From NCBI RefSeq assembly GCF_031202305.1, contig NZ_CP101731.1:1054001-1118000 (forward strand): a stretch of DNA of 64,000 nucleotides, given 5' to 3'. The position numbers and the translations under genes are program-made. The notes below the pieces were generated by a model. That model worked only from the letters and a program-made list of their open reading frames with translations. It made no database searches and was not told the DNA's origin. Positions 1-8,696 of the stretch are shown here, piece after piece; within the stretch, counting starts at the first letter, position 1; every line of letters begins with the position of its first letter. This stretch comes from Pelagibacterium sp. 26DY04. Lineage in GTDB: Bacteria; Pseudomonadota; Alphaproteobacteria; Rhizobiales; Devosiaceae.

Positions 1-1685
1 TTGCCGATCGCGACGGCGGCGAGAATTGGCGCCGGCTGTCCTATGGGGAGGTTATGGAAGCCATTCCGCCGCTCGCCCAGGCGCTGCTCGACGCCAGTCT
101 TTCGCCCGAACGTCCGCTGGTCATCCTCTCGGGCAATGAGATCGAGCATCTTCTGCTCGGCCTGGCTTCCATCTGGGTCGGCATTCCGTATTCCCCCATC
201 TCTCCGGCCTATTCGCTGATCTCCACCGATTACGGCAAGCTCAGGCACATTGCGGGGCTCCTCACGCCGGGCATGATCTACGTTTCCGATGGGGCCCGCT
301 TCGCCCCGGCCGTAGCAGCGGTCTTTGCCGAAGATGTGCCCCTCGTCGTCAAATCCAACCCGCCCGCCCGTGCCAACACGCGCCTCTTTTCCGATCTGGC
401 GAACACCTCCGTCACCCCCGCCGTCGCCGCCGCGCACGAGAACATCACCCCCGATACGGTCGCCAAGGTGCTTTTCACCTCCGGTTCGACCGGCATGCCC
501 AAGGGCGTCATCACCACCAACCGTATGATGGCCTGCAATCAGGAGATGATCCGCACGGCACTGGCGTTCTTGAAGGACGAGCCGCCGGTATTGCTCGATT
601 GGATGCCGTGGAATCACGTCGCCGGCTCCAGTCACAACACTGGCATCGCGTTTTACAATGGCGGCAGCTTCTATATCGATGACGGCCAGCCAACGCCCGA
701 AAAGATCGGCAGGACGCTCCGCAACCTGCGCGACGTCCAGCCCACGATTTCAACCAATGTCCCCAAGGGCTATGAATTCCTCGTCGCCGCCTTCGACGAA
801 GACCCGGAAATCCGCCGCAACTTCTTCGCGAAGATGAAGTTGGTCCAATATGCCGGCGCCAGCCTCTCGCAGCACGTCTTTGAAGGCCTCGACCGCTCGG
901 CCCGCGCCGAACTTGGCCAGCGCGTGATGATCATCACCGGTTACGGCTCGACCGAAACCGCCCCCTTCGCCTTCACCACCACCTGGCCGGTGGAAGAGGC
1001 CGGCCATATCGGCCTCCCCGCCGCCGGCATCGAGGTCAAGCTGGTCCCCAATGGCGACAAGCAGGAACTGCGCTTAAAGGGGCCCAATGTCACGCCCGGC
1101 TATTGGCGCGATGCCGAAAAGACTGCCGAGGCCTTCGATGAAGAAGGCTTCTACTGCATCGGCGATGCCATCAAACCCGCCAGTCCCCAAGATCTCTCCA
1201 AGGGCTTCGTCTTCGACGGCCGCGTCAGCGAGGATTTCAAGCTCTCGACCGGCACATGGGTCAATTTCGCCAATGTGCGCAAATCGGTGATCTCCGCCTG
1301 CGCGCCGCTGATCCGGGACGTCGTCCTCACCGGCGCCGACCGCAATCATCTCGGGGCCCTGATCTTCCCCGATCTCGAAGCCTGCGCCCGCCACGCCGGC
1401 CTCCCGGTCGGCACCGACGCTGCAACCATCCTCGCCCACCCCGCAGTCGCCGACAAATTCGCCCAAAGCCTCCGCGACCTCGCTCATCGGGCAACCGGCA
1501 GTTCCAACCATGTCGCCCGCGCCCAAATCATGGCCGTCGCCCCGGATATCGACAAGGGCGAGGTGACCGACAAGGGTTCCATCAATCAGCGCGCCGTCCT
1601 CGCCGCCCGCAAGGATCTGCTTGAAGCGCTCTATGCCGACCCGGTCCCCGCCGACGTCCTCGATCTGCCCCGCAAAGGAAAGTGA
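1..1685 (+). CDS. Feruloyl-CoA synthetase-like acyl/aryl-CoA ligase (5' end outside window)
   Basis: This is an ATP-dependent CoA ligase of the ANL (AMP-binding) superfamily. It would activate a carboxylic acid, probably a hydroxycinnamate, to its CoA thioester through an acyl-adenylate. The reading frame is open from base 3 with family-like residues (WRRLSYGEV) before the first ATG at 54, so the true start lies left of the window; 560 residues are visible. The adenylation loop TSGSTGMPKGV lies near visible residue 157 and the YGSTETAPF motif near 314. The early segment ending in SPAYSLIS is typical of feruloyl-CoA synthetases, which run about 600 residues. The stop overlaps the region of the thiolase start, so the genes are co-transcribed. 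Substrate is inferred from neighbours; a medium-chain or other aryl acid is possible. Confidence 0.85.
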   Translation, partial: ADRDGGENWRRLSYGEVMEAIPPLAQALLDASLSPERPLVILSGNEIEHLLLGLASIWVGIPYSPISPAYSLISTDYGKLRHIAGLLTPGMIYVSDGARFAPAVAAVFAEDVPLVVKSNPPARANTRLFSDLANTSVTPAVAAAHENITPDTVAKVLFTSGSTGMPKGVITTNRMMACNQEMIRTALAFLKDEPPVLLDWMPWNHVAGSSHNTGIAFYNGGSFYIDDGQPTPEKIGRTLRNLRDVQPTISTNVPKGYEFLVAAFDEDPEIRRNFFAKMKLVQYAGASLSQHVFEGLDRSARAELGQRVMIITGYGSTETAPFAFTTTWPVEEAGHIGLPAAGIEVKLVPNGDKQELRLKGPNVTPGYWRDAEKTAEAFDEEGFYCIGDAIKPASPQDLSKGFVFDGRVSEDFKLSTGTWVNFANVRKSVISACAPLIRDVVLTGADRNHLGALIFPDLEACARHAGLPVGTDAATILAHPAVADKFAQSLRDLAHRATGSSNHVARAQIMAVAPDIDKGEVTDKGSINQRAVLAARKDLLEALYADPVPADVLDLPRKGK

Positions 1686-1687
1686 CA

Positions 1688-2923
1688 ATGAGCAAGGGAT
1701 TGCGCCTCAATTTCGATGACGCCTGGCTGCTCGGCGGCGCCCGCACGCCATTCGTCGATTACCGCGGTGCCCTGGCCGACATCTCGCCCATCGACCTCGG
1801 CATCAAGGCCGCCCGCGCCGCCATCGAACGCACCGGCGTCAAACCCGCCGATATCGAAACAACCGTCGCCGGCTCCATGGCCCAGGCCTCCTTCGACGCC
1901 TATATGACCCCGCGCCACATCGGCCTCTACGCCGGCGCGCCCCAGGATGCCCCGGCCCATCTGGTCCAGCGCATCTGCGGCACCGGCCTCGAGGTCATCG
2001 CCCAGGCGGCAGATGCCGTCTCGCTCGGCCGCGCATCCCTCGCTCTCGCCGCCGGCACCGAGTCGATGAGCCGCAACCCCATCGCTGCCTATACGCACCG
2101 CAATGGCTTTTCCATGGGCAAGGTCGAGTTCAAGGACTTCCTCTGGGAAGCCCTCTACGACCCCGCCGGCTGCGTCACCATGGGCGACACCGCCGAAAAC
2201 CTCGCCAGGCAATACGGCATCGATCGCGAGCGCGTCGACCGCTATGCCGCCCGCAGCTTCGAGCGCGCCATCGCCGCCCGCGAAGCGCTGGCCGAAGAGA
2301 TCGTCCCGGTCATCTCCGAAATCTTCGAAGCGGAAAACCTCGACAAGCGCGGCATCAAGCTCCCGCGCGGCGTCGAGTCGGTGGACGTTGACAGCCACAT
2401 CCGCCCATCCCCCTACGAAGTCCTTGCCAAGCTCCGCCCCGCCTTCGGCGGCGTCCAGACCGGCGGCAATTCCTCGGCCATCGTCGATGGGGCAGGGGCC
2501 GTCCTCGTCGCCTCCTCGGCCTACGCAAAGGCCAATAGCCTCACCCCCAAGGCCCGCATCCTCGCCTCTGCCGCCGTCGGCGTGCCGCCGCAGATCATGG
2601 GCATCGGCCCCGCGCCCGCCATCCGCGCCGTGCTCGAGACCGCCGGCATGACGCTCGACCAGATCGCCCGTATCGAGATCAACGAAGCCTTCGGCGCCCA
2701 GGTTCTCGCCTGCGTCGAGGAACTCGGGCTCGATGAGGGCCGGCTCAACGTCAATGGCGGCGCCATCGCCATCGGCCATCCCCTCGGCGCCACCGGCATC
2801 CGCCTTGCCCTGACGCTGGCCAACGAACTCGCCCGGTCCGGTGAACGCTACGGCATAGCCTCGGCCTGCATCGGCGGCGGGCAGGGCATCGCCCTGCTCA
2901 TCGAAAACCCGGAGGCCAAGTGA
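1688..2923 (+). CDS. Acetyl-CoA acetyltransferase / 3-ketoacyl-CoA thiolase
   Basis: This thiolase would cleave a 3-oxoacyl-CoA with CoA, releasing acetyl-CoA and a shortened acyl-CoA. The 411-residue length is normal. The nucleophilic Cys97 (RICGTG), His363 (IGHPLGATG) and the second catalytic Cys394 (ACIGGGQG) are all present, and NEAFG replaces the more common HEAFA. I chose ATG 1688 because AAAGGAAAG lies just upstream; a GTG at 1682 overlapping the ligase stop is the alternative. It sits between the ligase and an SDR gene with almost no spacing, which fits the last step of a beta-oxidation-like side-chain removal. Confidence 0.93.
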   Translation: MSKGLRLNFDDAWLLGGARTPFVDYRGALADISPIDLGIKAARAAIERTGVKPADIETTVAGSMAQASFDAYMTPRHIGLYAGAPQDAPAHLVQRICGTGLEVIAQAADAVSLGRASLALAAGTESMSRNPIAAYTHRNGFSMGKVEFKDFLWEALYDPAGCVTMGDTAENLARQYGIDRERVDRYAARSFERAIAAREALAEEIVPVISEIFEAENLDKRGIKLPRGVESVDVDSHIRPSPYEVLAKLRPAFGGVQTGGNSSAIVDGAGAVLVASSAYAKANSLTPKARILASAAVGVPPQIMGIGPAPAIRAVLETAGMTLDQIARIEINEAFGAQVLACVEELGLDEGRLNVNGGAIAIGHPLGATGIRLALTLANELARSGERYGIASACIGGGQGIALLIENPEAK

Positions 2924-3684
2924 TGGACATTTCCGGCAAGACCGCCATCGTCACCGGCGCCGCCTCGGGCCTCGGAGCCGCCACCGCCCGCGCCCTTGCA
3001 TCCGCCGGCGCCAAGGTCGCCATCTTCGACCGCAACGCCGACAAGGCAAACGCCGTCGCCTCCGAAACCGGCGGCCAGGCCTTCGCCTGCGACGTCGCCG
3101 ACCCCACCGGCGCCCAGACCGCCATCGATGCCGCCATCGCCGCTCTCGGCACGCCCTCGGTCCTCGTCAACTGCGCCGGTATCGGCACCGCCGCCCGCAT
3201 CGTCGGCCGCGACGGCCCCATGCCGCTCGACGCCTTCGAGAAGGTCATCCGCGTCAACCTGGTCGGCAGCTTCAACATGATGCGCCTGGTCGCCACCGCC
3301 ATGCAGGCGCTCGATCCCGACACCAACGGCCAGCGGGGCGTCGTCATCTCTACCGCCTCCGTCGCCGCCTATGAGGGCCAGATCGGCCAGGCCGCCTATG
3401 CGGCCTCCAAGGGCGGCATCGTCTCGCTGACCCTCCCCGCCGCCCGCGAGTTCGCCCGCTTCGGCGTCCGCGTTCTGACCATCGCGCCGGGGTTGTTTAT
3501 GACCCCGCTGCTCGAAGAACTCCCCGACGAAGCCATCCAGGCCCTCGGCGCCTCCATCCCCAATCCCGCCCGCCTCGGCAAGCCCGAGGAATTCGCCAAT
3601 CTCGTCCTCGCCATGGTCGGCAACGACTATCTCAACGGCGAAGTCGTCCGCCTCGACGGCGCCCTGCGCATGCAGCCGAAATAA
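2923..3684 (+). CDS. SDR dehydrogenase, 3-hydroxyacyl-CoA dehydrogenase (HSD10-like)
   Basis: This is a classical short-chain dehydrogenase of 253 residues. The NAD(P)-binding TGAASGLG is at residues 11-18, and NCAG stands in for the NNAG motif. The catalytic residues are Ser146, Tyr159 and Lys163 (YAASK). The stretch TASVAAYEGQIGQAAY closely resembles 17-beta-HSD type 10, a 3-hydroxyacyl-CoA dehydrogenase, so it probably oxidises the 3-hydroxyacyl-CoA made by the hydratase downstream. The ATG at 2923 shares its A with the thiolase TGA (TGATG), and GGAGG at 2911 is the ribosome site. A GTG at 2920 is a less likely start. Confidence 0.9.
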   Translation: MDISGKTAIVTGAASGLGAATARALASAGAKVAIFDRNADKANAVASETGGQAFACDVADPTGAQTAIDAAIAALGTPSVLVNCAGIGTAARIVGRDGPMPLDAFEKVIRVNLVGSFNMMRLVATAMQALDPDTNGQRGVVISTASVAAYEGQIGQAAYAASKGGIVSLTLPAAREFARFGVRVLTIAPGLFMTPLLEELPDEAIQALGASIPNPARLGKPEEFANLVLAMVGNDYLNGEVVRLDGALRMQPK

Positions 3685-3689
3685 GGAGG

Positions 3690-3750
3690 GCTTCCAGAAA
3701 AAGTGGGCACCACTTTTTCGGTCGGAAGCGCGACAACAAAGGAATTTTAG
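3690..3750. repeat. Family A palindromic intergenic repeat, copy 1
   Basis: This copy lies between the SDR and thioesterase genes. The inner hairpin has 10-bp arms, GAAAAAGTGG (3697-3706) and CCACTTTTTC (3710-3719), around GCA. The outer arms are GCTTCC (3690-3695) and GGAAGC (3724-3729), followed by the shared tail GCGACAACAAAGGA. Related copies are at 19884, 40068, 42471 and 49637. It lies inside a likely operon, so the transcript would carry the structure. Confidence 0.75.
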
Positions 3751-3755
3751 CGGTG

Positions 3756-4193
3756 ATGTTTTCGAACACCACAAAAATCGAAATCCAGTTCGGCGATTGC
3801 GACCCCGCCGGCATCGTCTATTACCCGAACTATTTCCGCTTCTTCGACAACGCCACAGCCGCGCTGCTCTCTGCTGCGTTCAAGATGCACAAGCGCCACT
3901 GGATCGAAAAGCATTCCATTCTCGGCATCCCCATGGTCGATACCGGCGCGAAATTTTCAAAGCCCTCGCGCTTCGGCGACGTGGTCGAAATCCGCTCCGA
4001 AATCACCGATCTCGGACGCTCCAGCTTTTCGGTCCGCCACACCCTCTTCAACGATGGCGAACCCGCCATCGAGGCGCATGAAAAGCGCGTCTGGGTCGGT
4101 CGCGACCCGGAGAACCCCGAAAAGATCAAATCCCTGCCGATCCCCGACGTCGTCCGGGCGGTGCTGAGCCAGCAAGAAAGGACGCCGCGATGA
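3756..4193 (+). CDS. 4-hydroxybenzoyl-CoA thioesterase family protein
   Basis: This 145-residue hotdog-fold thioesterase hydrolyses an acyl- or aryl-CoA to the free acid. The 4HBT signature is near the N-terminus (GDCDPAGIVYYPNYF), with the catalytic Asp at residue 16, where 4-hydroxybenzoyl-CoA thioesterases have Asp17. ATG 3756 is chosen over the GTG at 3753; AAAGGAA lies about 11 bases upstream. The stop overlaps the next start (ATGA), so it is translationally coupled to the hydratase. In this operon it could release 4-hydroxybenzoate or vanillate from the aryl-CoA made by the thiolase; that role is inferred. Confidence 0.88.
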   Translation: MFSNTTKIEIQFGDCDPAGIVYYPNYFRFFDNATAALLSAAFKMHKRHWIEKHSILGIPMVDTGAKFSKPSRFGDVVEIRSEITDLGRSSFSVRHTLFNDGEPAIEAHEKRVWVGRDPENPEKIKSLPIPDVVRAVLSQQERTPR

Positions 4194-4963
4194 GTTTTTC
4201 CGACGAGGTGATGACGGTCGAGCAGAAGGGCAAGATCGCCCATTTGACCCTCAACCGCCCCGAAAAGCGCAACGCGCTCAACGACGCCACCATCGAAGCG
4301 CTCGACGCCTTCTTCTCCGCCGTGCCGGAAACCGCCCGCGTGGTCGTCGTCAGCGGCGCCGGCGGTCATTTCTCCTCCGGCCTCGACCTGTCCGAACAGG
4401 TCAAGCGCCAGCCCCTCGAGGTCATGGCCCATTCGCGCAATTGGCACCGGGTGATGGAGCTCGTCCAATACTGCCGCGTCCCCGTCGTCGCCGCCATGAC
4501 CGGCGCCGTGATGGGCGGCGGGCTCGAATTCGGCGCCGCCTGCCACGTCCGCGTCGCTGAGGAAACCGTCCAGTTCCGCATGCCCGAAGGCCTGCGCGGC
4601 ATTTTCGTGGGCGGCGGCGGCTCGGTCCGCATCGCCAAGCTGATCGGCGGCGATCGTTTGACCGAAATGATGCTCACCGGCCGCACCTATTCCGGCGCCG
4701 ACGGCGAACGCCTGGGGCTCGCCCATTATGCGGTGCCCGAAGGCCTGGCATTGGCCAAGGCCTTCGAACTGGCCGAACGCATCGCCGAAAATTCCCCCAC
4801 CATCAACACGATGATCGTCAACGCCATCGCCCGCATCGGCGCCATGCCGCCCGAGGCCGGGCTTTACGCCGAAAGCCTCACCGCCGCGCTCAGCCAGACC
4901 GGCCCGGACGCCGAGGAAGGCCTTCGCGCCTTCCTCGAAAAGCGCAAGCCGCAATTCGGCTAG
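4190..4963 (+). CDS. Enoyl-CoA hydratase/isomerase (crotonase) family
   Basis: This crotonase-fold enzyme of 257 residues probably hydrates the double bond of an enoyl- or cinnamoyl-CoA. The oxyanion-hole segments are SSGLDL (residues 62-67) and MGGGLEFG. Both glutamates used by true hydratases are in place, Glu113 (GGGLE) and Glu133 (MPEG), which argues for hydratase activity. It starts four bases inside the thioesterase gene (ATGA overlap). A feruloyl-CoA hydratase-lyase giving vanillin is an alternative, but the SDR and thiolase in the same operon favour the beta-oxidative route. Confidence 0.9.
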   Translation: MSFSDEVMTVEQKGKIAHLTLNRPEKRNALNDATIEALDAFFSAVPETARVVVVSGAGGHFSSGLDLSEQVKRQPLEVMAHSRNWHRVMELVQYCRVPVVAAMTGAVMGGGLEFGAACHVRVAEETVQFRMPEGLRGIFVGGGGSVRIAKLIGGDRLTEMMLTGRTYSGADGERLGLAHYAVPEGLALAKAFELAERIAENSPTINTMIVNAIARIGAMPPEAGLYAESLTAALSQTGPDAEEGLRAFLEKRKPQFG

Positions 4964-5025
4964 GTTTGCGCAACGCTCCACGAATCCGGCTATGCTGGCG
5001 CTGAACCGAACAGAAGGGCAGCGCC

Positions 5026-5835
5026 ATGCAGTTTCTCAAAGTCGACGATGCCGTCCTGCATTATCAGGTGATCGGCGGCCCCGAAGGCGCGCCGGCGATC
5101 GTCTTCGCCAATGCGCTGGGCACAGATTTCCGCATCTGGCGCGACGTGATCGTGCGTCTAGCCGGCAGGTTCACGATCCTCACCTATGACAAGCGCGGCC
5201 ACGGCCTGTCGCAAACCGGCGAGGGGCCGGTCACCATCACCCGCCACGCCGAAGACCTGGCGGCCATCATGGATGCCGCCGGCATAGGTTCGGCCATCGT
5301 CTGCGGCCTCTCGATCGGCGGGCTCATCGCCCAACAGCTCTATGCCGATCGCCGCGATCTCGTCTCGGCGCTCATCCTTTGCGACACCGCCGGCAAAATC
5401 GGCGATGCGGATCTGTGGAACCAGCGCATCGCCGCCGTCGAAGCCAACGGCATCGCCGCGCTTTCGGACGGCATCATGCCCCGCTGGTTCACCGCCGATT
5501 TCCGCTCCACCCGGACCGACGAACTCGCCGGCTACCGCACCATGCTCGAACGCCAGTCGCCCGCCGGATACATCGCCAGTTGCGCCGCGTTGCGCGATGC
5601 CGATTTGCGCGATCGGGCCCGCCAGATCGGGGTTCCAACCCTGTGCGTGGTGGGCGAGGAGGATGGTTCCACCCCGGTCGATACGGTGACCGAACTGGCC
5701 AAATCGATCCCCGGCTCGCGCCTGGAGATCATCAAGGGCGCCGGGCACATTCCTTGTGTCGAACAGCCCGAAATGCTCAGCGAAATCATCCTCGCCTTCA
5801 TCCAGAGCCTGCCGCAGCGGCCGACGCTCAACTAA
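5026..5835 (+). CDS. pcaD: Alpha/beta hydrolase, 3-oxoadipate enol-lactonase-like
   Basis: This 269-residue alpha/beta hydrolase resembles 3-oxoadipate enol-lactonases, which open the lactone in the beta-ketoadipate pathway. Visible features are FANALGTD near residue 28, YDKRGHG near 54, the nucleophile Ser96 in CGLSIGG, Asp213 (GEEDGSTP) and His241 (GAGHIP). It follows the hydratase after 62 bases with its own AGAAGGG ribosome site. Placing an enol-lactonase after a hydroxycinnamate operon makes sense, because the released hydroxybenzoate would enter the protocatechuate branch. No other pca gene is in the window, so a related hydrolase remains possible. Confidence 0.75.
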   Translation: MQFLKVDDAVLHYQVIGGPEGAPAIVFANALGTDFRIWRDVIVRLAGRFTILTYDKRGHGLSQTGEGPVTITRHAEDLAAIMDAAGIGSAIVCGLSIGGLIAQQLYADRRDLVSALILCDTAGKIGDADLWNQRIAAVEANGIAALSDGIMPRWFTADFRSTRTDELAGYRTMLERQSPAGYIASCAALRDADLRDRARQIGVPTLCVVGEEDGSTPVDTVTELAKSIPGSRLEIIKGAGHIPCVEQPEMLSEIILAFIQSLPQRPTLN

Positions 5836-6092
5836 GCGGATTGCTGCACGTTAATTTTCCGGCCCCGCTGCAACTTTTTTGTGGTTTGCCATTTCTTGGC
5901 CCTGATGGGACCACGATTTCCGGAGACGGATTGAGCGCTTGGAGTGCTTTCGAGAACAACGCGGGACGGTAAACGTCCCCGGTTCGAAACGCACGATCAA
6001 AGCTCTAGTGCCAGGCGTAGTCACATCGGCGTCGTAGGGACATTATAAAAACATCCTCGGCGTCAGGGAGGAATGCCACAGCGGAGGATGCC

Positions 6093-6311
6093 ATGGCAGA
6101 GTTCGAATACCGCGGCTTTCGCGTCAGGACCATTTTCGACAAACATTGGCAGATCAAGGTTTGGCCGCCGCTCCGGCCGGCGCGGCTGATCGAGCGCGTG
6201 CGGGCCAGCCGGGCCGAAGGCGAACACGCCTGCCGCAATCGGGCCACGGCGGCCATCGACGCCTTTATTGAGGAGGCGCGCCCGCCCCGGCACACGCACG
6301 CCGAAAGCTAG
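6093..6311 (+). CDS. Small hypothetical protein, 72 residues
   Basis: I do not recognise the family. The 72-residue product is basic in its middle part and has no signal peptide or membrane segment. It begins MAEFEYRGFRV and ends in a short Pro/His-rich tail. The support is a GGAGG ribosome site at 6083-6087, five bases before the ATG, and codon use like its neighbours. It stands alone between the lactonase-like gene and the PadR regulator on the other strand. An antisense frame of similar length exists but lacks a comparable ribosome site. Confidence 0.5.
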   Translation: MAEFEYRGFRVRTIFDKHWQIKVWPPLRPARLIERVRASRAEGEHACRNRATAAIDAFIEEARPPRHTHAES

Positions 6312-6379
6312 GGCGTATTGCTGGGGAAGACGTCCCGGTGACACGGCGGGTTGGCATCGTCGATACCCGCCCCCCGCCT

Positions 6380-6411
6380 GTCATTCCGGGGCATGTCCCC
6401 GGAATCCAGCA
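6380..6411. repeat. Palindromic repeat (ATTCCGGGG type)
   Basis: Perfect 9-bp arms ATTCCGGGG (6383-6391) and CCCCGGAAT (6397-6405) surround CATGT, with flanks GTC and CCAG. Related elements without the same core bases lie at 24396, 30860 and 30918. Such elements are common between genes in Rhizobiales. It sits 3' of both flanking genes and may also act as a transcription stop. Confidence 0.6.
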
Positions 6412-6450
6412 GCAGTTGCCAGCACCGCGAATGCCGATTGATCCCCGACC

Positions 6451-7062
6451 TTAAGGCAGCACCATCGGCGCGCTCGGCGAGCCGAAGGCGTTTTCGTCCT
6501 CATCGGCGAAGGCATAAGCACCGCCCTCGATCTTGCCGATCAGCTCTGCGAGCCAATCGTAGTTACAGGCGGTGTTGCTCGTCCAAAAGCTCAGCAATGC
6601 CTCCACATGCGGAGGCAGAGCGCGGTCGCCGACGAAACGCGCCGTGCTGTTGGCATGTTCCACATCGGCGCGCTGGGCGGCGAGTTTATCCAGCCGCACG
6701 CGCAAATGCTTGAGCACGGTCGCTCGCGGTAGCGCCGACATCAGAACCAGCCCAGCGCACAGCATGTCGGGCCGCATTTCGGGAACCGTCAGCGCCTTTT
6801 CCATAAGCCGATAGAATTCGGCGTCTCCCGCATCGGTGATGGCATAATCGGTTCGTGCCGGTGCGGCCTCTGTCGCGGGCACTTCGAATTCCTCGAGCAG
6901 CCCTTCCTTACCGAGCTGCCGCAAGGCGTGGTAGATCGATCCGGTCTTGGTGTTGGCCCATTTGTCCGCGTCCCAGGCCATCAATTCCTGGCCGACCAGA
7001 TATCCGTGCGCGCGACGATGCGCCCGCACGAAGGCGAGAACCAAAAGGCGAGTTGCCGACAT
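6451..7062 (-). CDS. PadR family transcriptional regulator
   Basis: This 203-residue protein has an N-terminal winged helix typical of PadR: LLVLAFVRAHRRAHGY, then KTGSIYHALRQLGKEGLLEE, then a wing with RTDYAITDAG. The C-terminal half is helical, as in the longer PadR members that dimerise through it. The ATG follows GGGAGGAATAGACC. PadR proteins are repressors, and the founding members respond to phenolic acids. That is suggestive next to a hydroxycinnamate-type operon, but the gene is convergent to that operon and regulation is not shown. The 210 bases upstream separate it from a divergent secreted-protein gene. Confidence 0.85.
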   Translation of the reverse strand: MSATRLLVLAFVRAHRRAHGYLVGQELMAWDADKWANTKTGSIYHALRQLGKEGLLEEFEVPATEAAPARTDYAITDAGDAEFYRLMEKALTVPEMRPDMLCAGLVLMSALPRATVLKHLRVRLDKLAAQRADVEHANSTARFVGDRALPPHVEALLSFWTSNTACNYDWLAELIGKIEGGAYAFADEDENAFGSPSAPMVLP

Positions 7063-7272
7063 GGTCTATTCCTCCCAGTTGCCCTTTCGGGCTTTGCCCC
7101 CCGCCTCTTTTGCCGGGTCCCTCCAGGGCCCGCGGGCAGTTGATTACTAAGAGTTACTAGGCTTTCTTCCTGATGAACAGCGGCTGAATGCTCAAATCAG
7201 AGTGCATTCAAGCGGTATCGACTAATTGTCTAGCTGCATCAGGCAATTCGGACACCGTAAGGGGTATTGAAA

Positions 7273-7596
7273 ATGTCGCTGTCGTCCCGTCTTACCCTGC
7301 CGGCCGTTATCGGCGGAATCTTCCTCGTTTTTGCTTCGGGCGTCTTTGCACCTCCCGCTCAGGCGCGCGGTTATACCGTTGAAACGCCAGCCCAGGTGAC
7401 GGGCGTTGCGTCCTGGGACCACCTCAATGTCCGCCGCTGGCCGGCGCATTATTCGGCGCTGGTCGGTCAGCTCCGGCCCTGGACATCGGTATGGGTCGAG
7501 CGCTGCATCGAAGTGGACAATTCCTCCGATTGGTGCCTTGTCCAGCGCGGCCCGACCCGGGGTTGGGTCAACTCGCGTTATCTGTCCCCGCGCTGA
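7273..7596 (+). CDS. Secreted SH3-like domain protein
   Basis: This 107-residue protein has an N-terminal signal peptide (hydrophobic core to about residue 28, ending PPAQARG) and a single bacterial SH3-like fold. That fold shows WDHLNVRRWPAHYS at its start and GWVNSRYLSP at its end. Two cysteines (WVERC and DWC) could form a disulfide in the periplasm. Such small SH3 proteins bind the cell wall or act as periplasmic adaptors. ATG 7273 is preferred over a TTG at 7267 because AAGGGG lies eight bases before it. Confidence 0.75.
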   Translation: MSLSSRLTLPAVIGGIFLVFASGVFAPPAQARGYTVETPAQVTGVASWDHLNVRRWPAHYSALVGQLRPWTSVWVERCIEVDNSSDWCLVQRGPTRGWVNSRYLSPR

Positions 7597-7679
7597 CCAG
7601 ACCTCTTTCTCCTCTGACCTCCTCCTTGACTTTCCCACGTCCTGCGGTCCATCAAGGCACGCATTCGTGGGGATTTTTT

Positions 7680-8696
7680 ATGATTGCCAATCCTGTGCTG
7701 GCGCAATCGGTGCGCGGAAACTGGGTGGAAAACCGCCATCGCGGCGCCATCTGCGTTTCCGACGCAAAGGGCACCATCCTGGCTTCAGTGGGTGATGTCT
7801 CGGCCGAAATCTTCCCCCGTTCGGCCATAAAGGCCATGCAGGCCCTGCCGGTTTTCGCCACCGGTGCCAATGCCAGCTTCGGCCTCGGCTCGCCCGCCAT
7901 TGCATTGAGTTGCGCGTCCCACAATGGCGAACCGGCCCATACCGAGCTGGCCGCTTCAATGCTCGCCGCCATCGATCTCGATGAAACCGCGCTCGAATGC
8001 GGCGCGCATCCGCCCATCGATCCGGTGGCCCGCAAGGCCCTGTTCGCGCAGGGCGGAAAGCCCAGCCAGCTCCACAACGCCTGCTCCGGCAAGCATTCGG
8101 GCATGCTGGCCGTCGCCCGGGCTTTGGGCGAGGAGCCCAAGGGGTATTCCAGGCCCGAGCACGCCGTCCAGCAACGTGTGCGCCGCGCCGTCGAAGAGGT
8201 GCTCGACCATCCGCTGACCGAAGGCAAATGCGGCACCGATGGCTGCTCCATCCCCACCTGGGCCGCTCCCATCCGCGCCTTTGCCAAGGGCTTTGCCCGC
8301 ATGGCGACAGGGGAGGGGCTGAGCCCGGAGACGGCCAAGGCCGCCAGCGAAATCTTCGATGCCGCCACCCGCCATCCCTTCCTCGTGGGTGGCACGGGTT
8401 CGTTCGACACCGAAGCCATGGAAGCCTTTAGCGGTCGGCTGATGCTCAAATTCGGCGCCGATGGCGTCTATTGCGGCGCCCTGCGCGATAGTGGCATCGG
8501 CTTCGCGCTCAAATGCGACGACGGTTCGGTGCCCGCCGCCACGGCCATGGCCGCCGCCCTGTTGCTGTCCATCGCCGAACCCACCCCGCAACAGGCCGAA
8601 ATCCTCGAGCGCCGCGCCCGCCAGCGCCAGCGCAACTGGACCGGCATCGAGGTCGGATATCTCGAAGCGACGCCCGAGGCGCGGTTATCCCTATAG
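7680..8696 (+). CDS. ansA: L-asparaginase, class 3 (Rhizobium etli ReAV type)
   Basis: This enzyme hydrolyses L-asparagine to aspartate and ammonia. The 338-residue protein belongs to the Asparaginase_II family, unrelated to the E. coli enzymes. The residues known from R. etli ReAV fall at the same numbers here: Ser48 and Lys51 (FPRSAIK), Ser80 (SCASHNGE), Cys135 and Lys138 (ACSGKHSG), Asp187 and Cys189 (TDGCS). I start at ATG 7680 because this gives that numbering; the frame stays open to 7491 but lacks family-like sequence there. No signal peptide is evident, so it is probably cytoplasmic. The 3' end overlaps the convergent beta-helix gene by six bases. Confidence 0.93.
   Translation: MIANPVLAQSVRGNWVENRHRGAICVSDAKGTILASVGDVSAEIFPRSAIKAMQALPVFATGANASFGLGSPAIALSCASHNGEPAHTELAASMLAAIDLDETALECGAHPPIDPVARKALFAQGGKPSQLHNACSGKHSGMLAVARALGEEPKGYSRPEHAVQQRVRRAVEEVLDHPLTEGKCGTDGCSIPTWAAPIRAFAKGFARMATGEGLSPETAKAASEIFDAATRHPFLVGGTGSFDTEAMEAFSGRLMLKFGADGVYCGALRDSGIGFALKCDDGSVPAATAMAAALLLSIAEPTPQQAEILERRARQRQRNWTGIEVGYLEATPEARLSL

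Noticed and set aside
1682..1684. GTG at 1682 as the thiolase start
   Set aside because: ATG 1688 has better spacing from AAAGGAAAG and matches the usual thiolase N-terminus. The GTG overlaps the ligase stop.
5960..5982. GGGACG-GTAAA-CGTCCC hairpin as a terminator
   Set aside because: It is short, has no T-run after it and lies over 120 bases from the upstream stop, so I did not list it as a feature.
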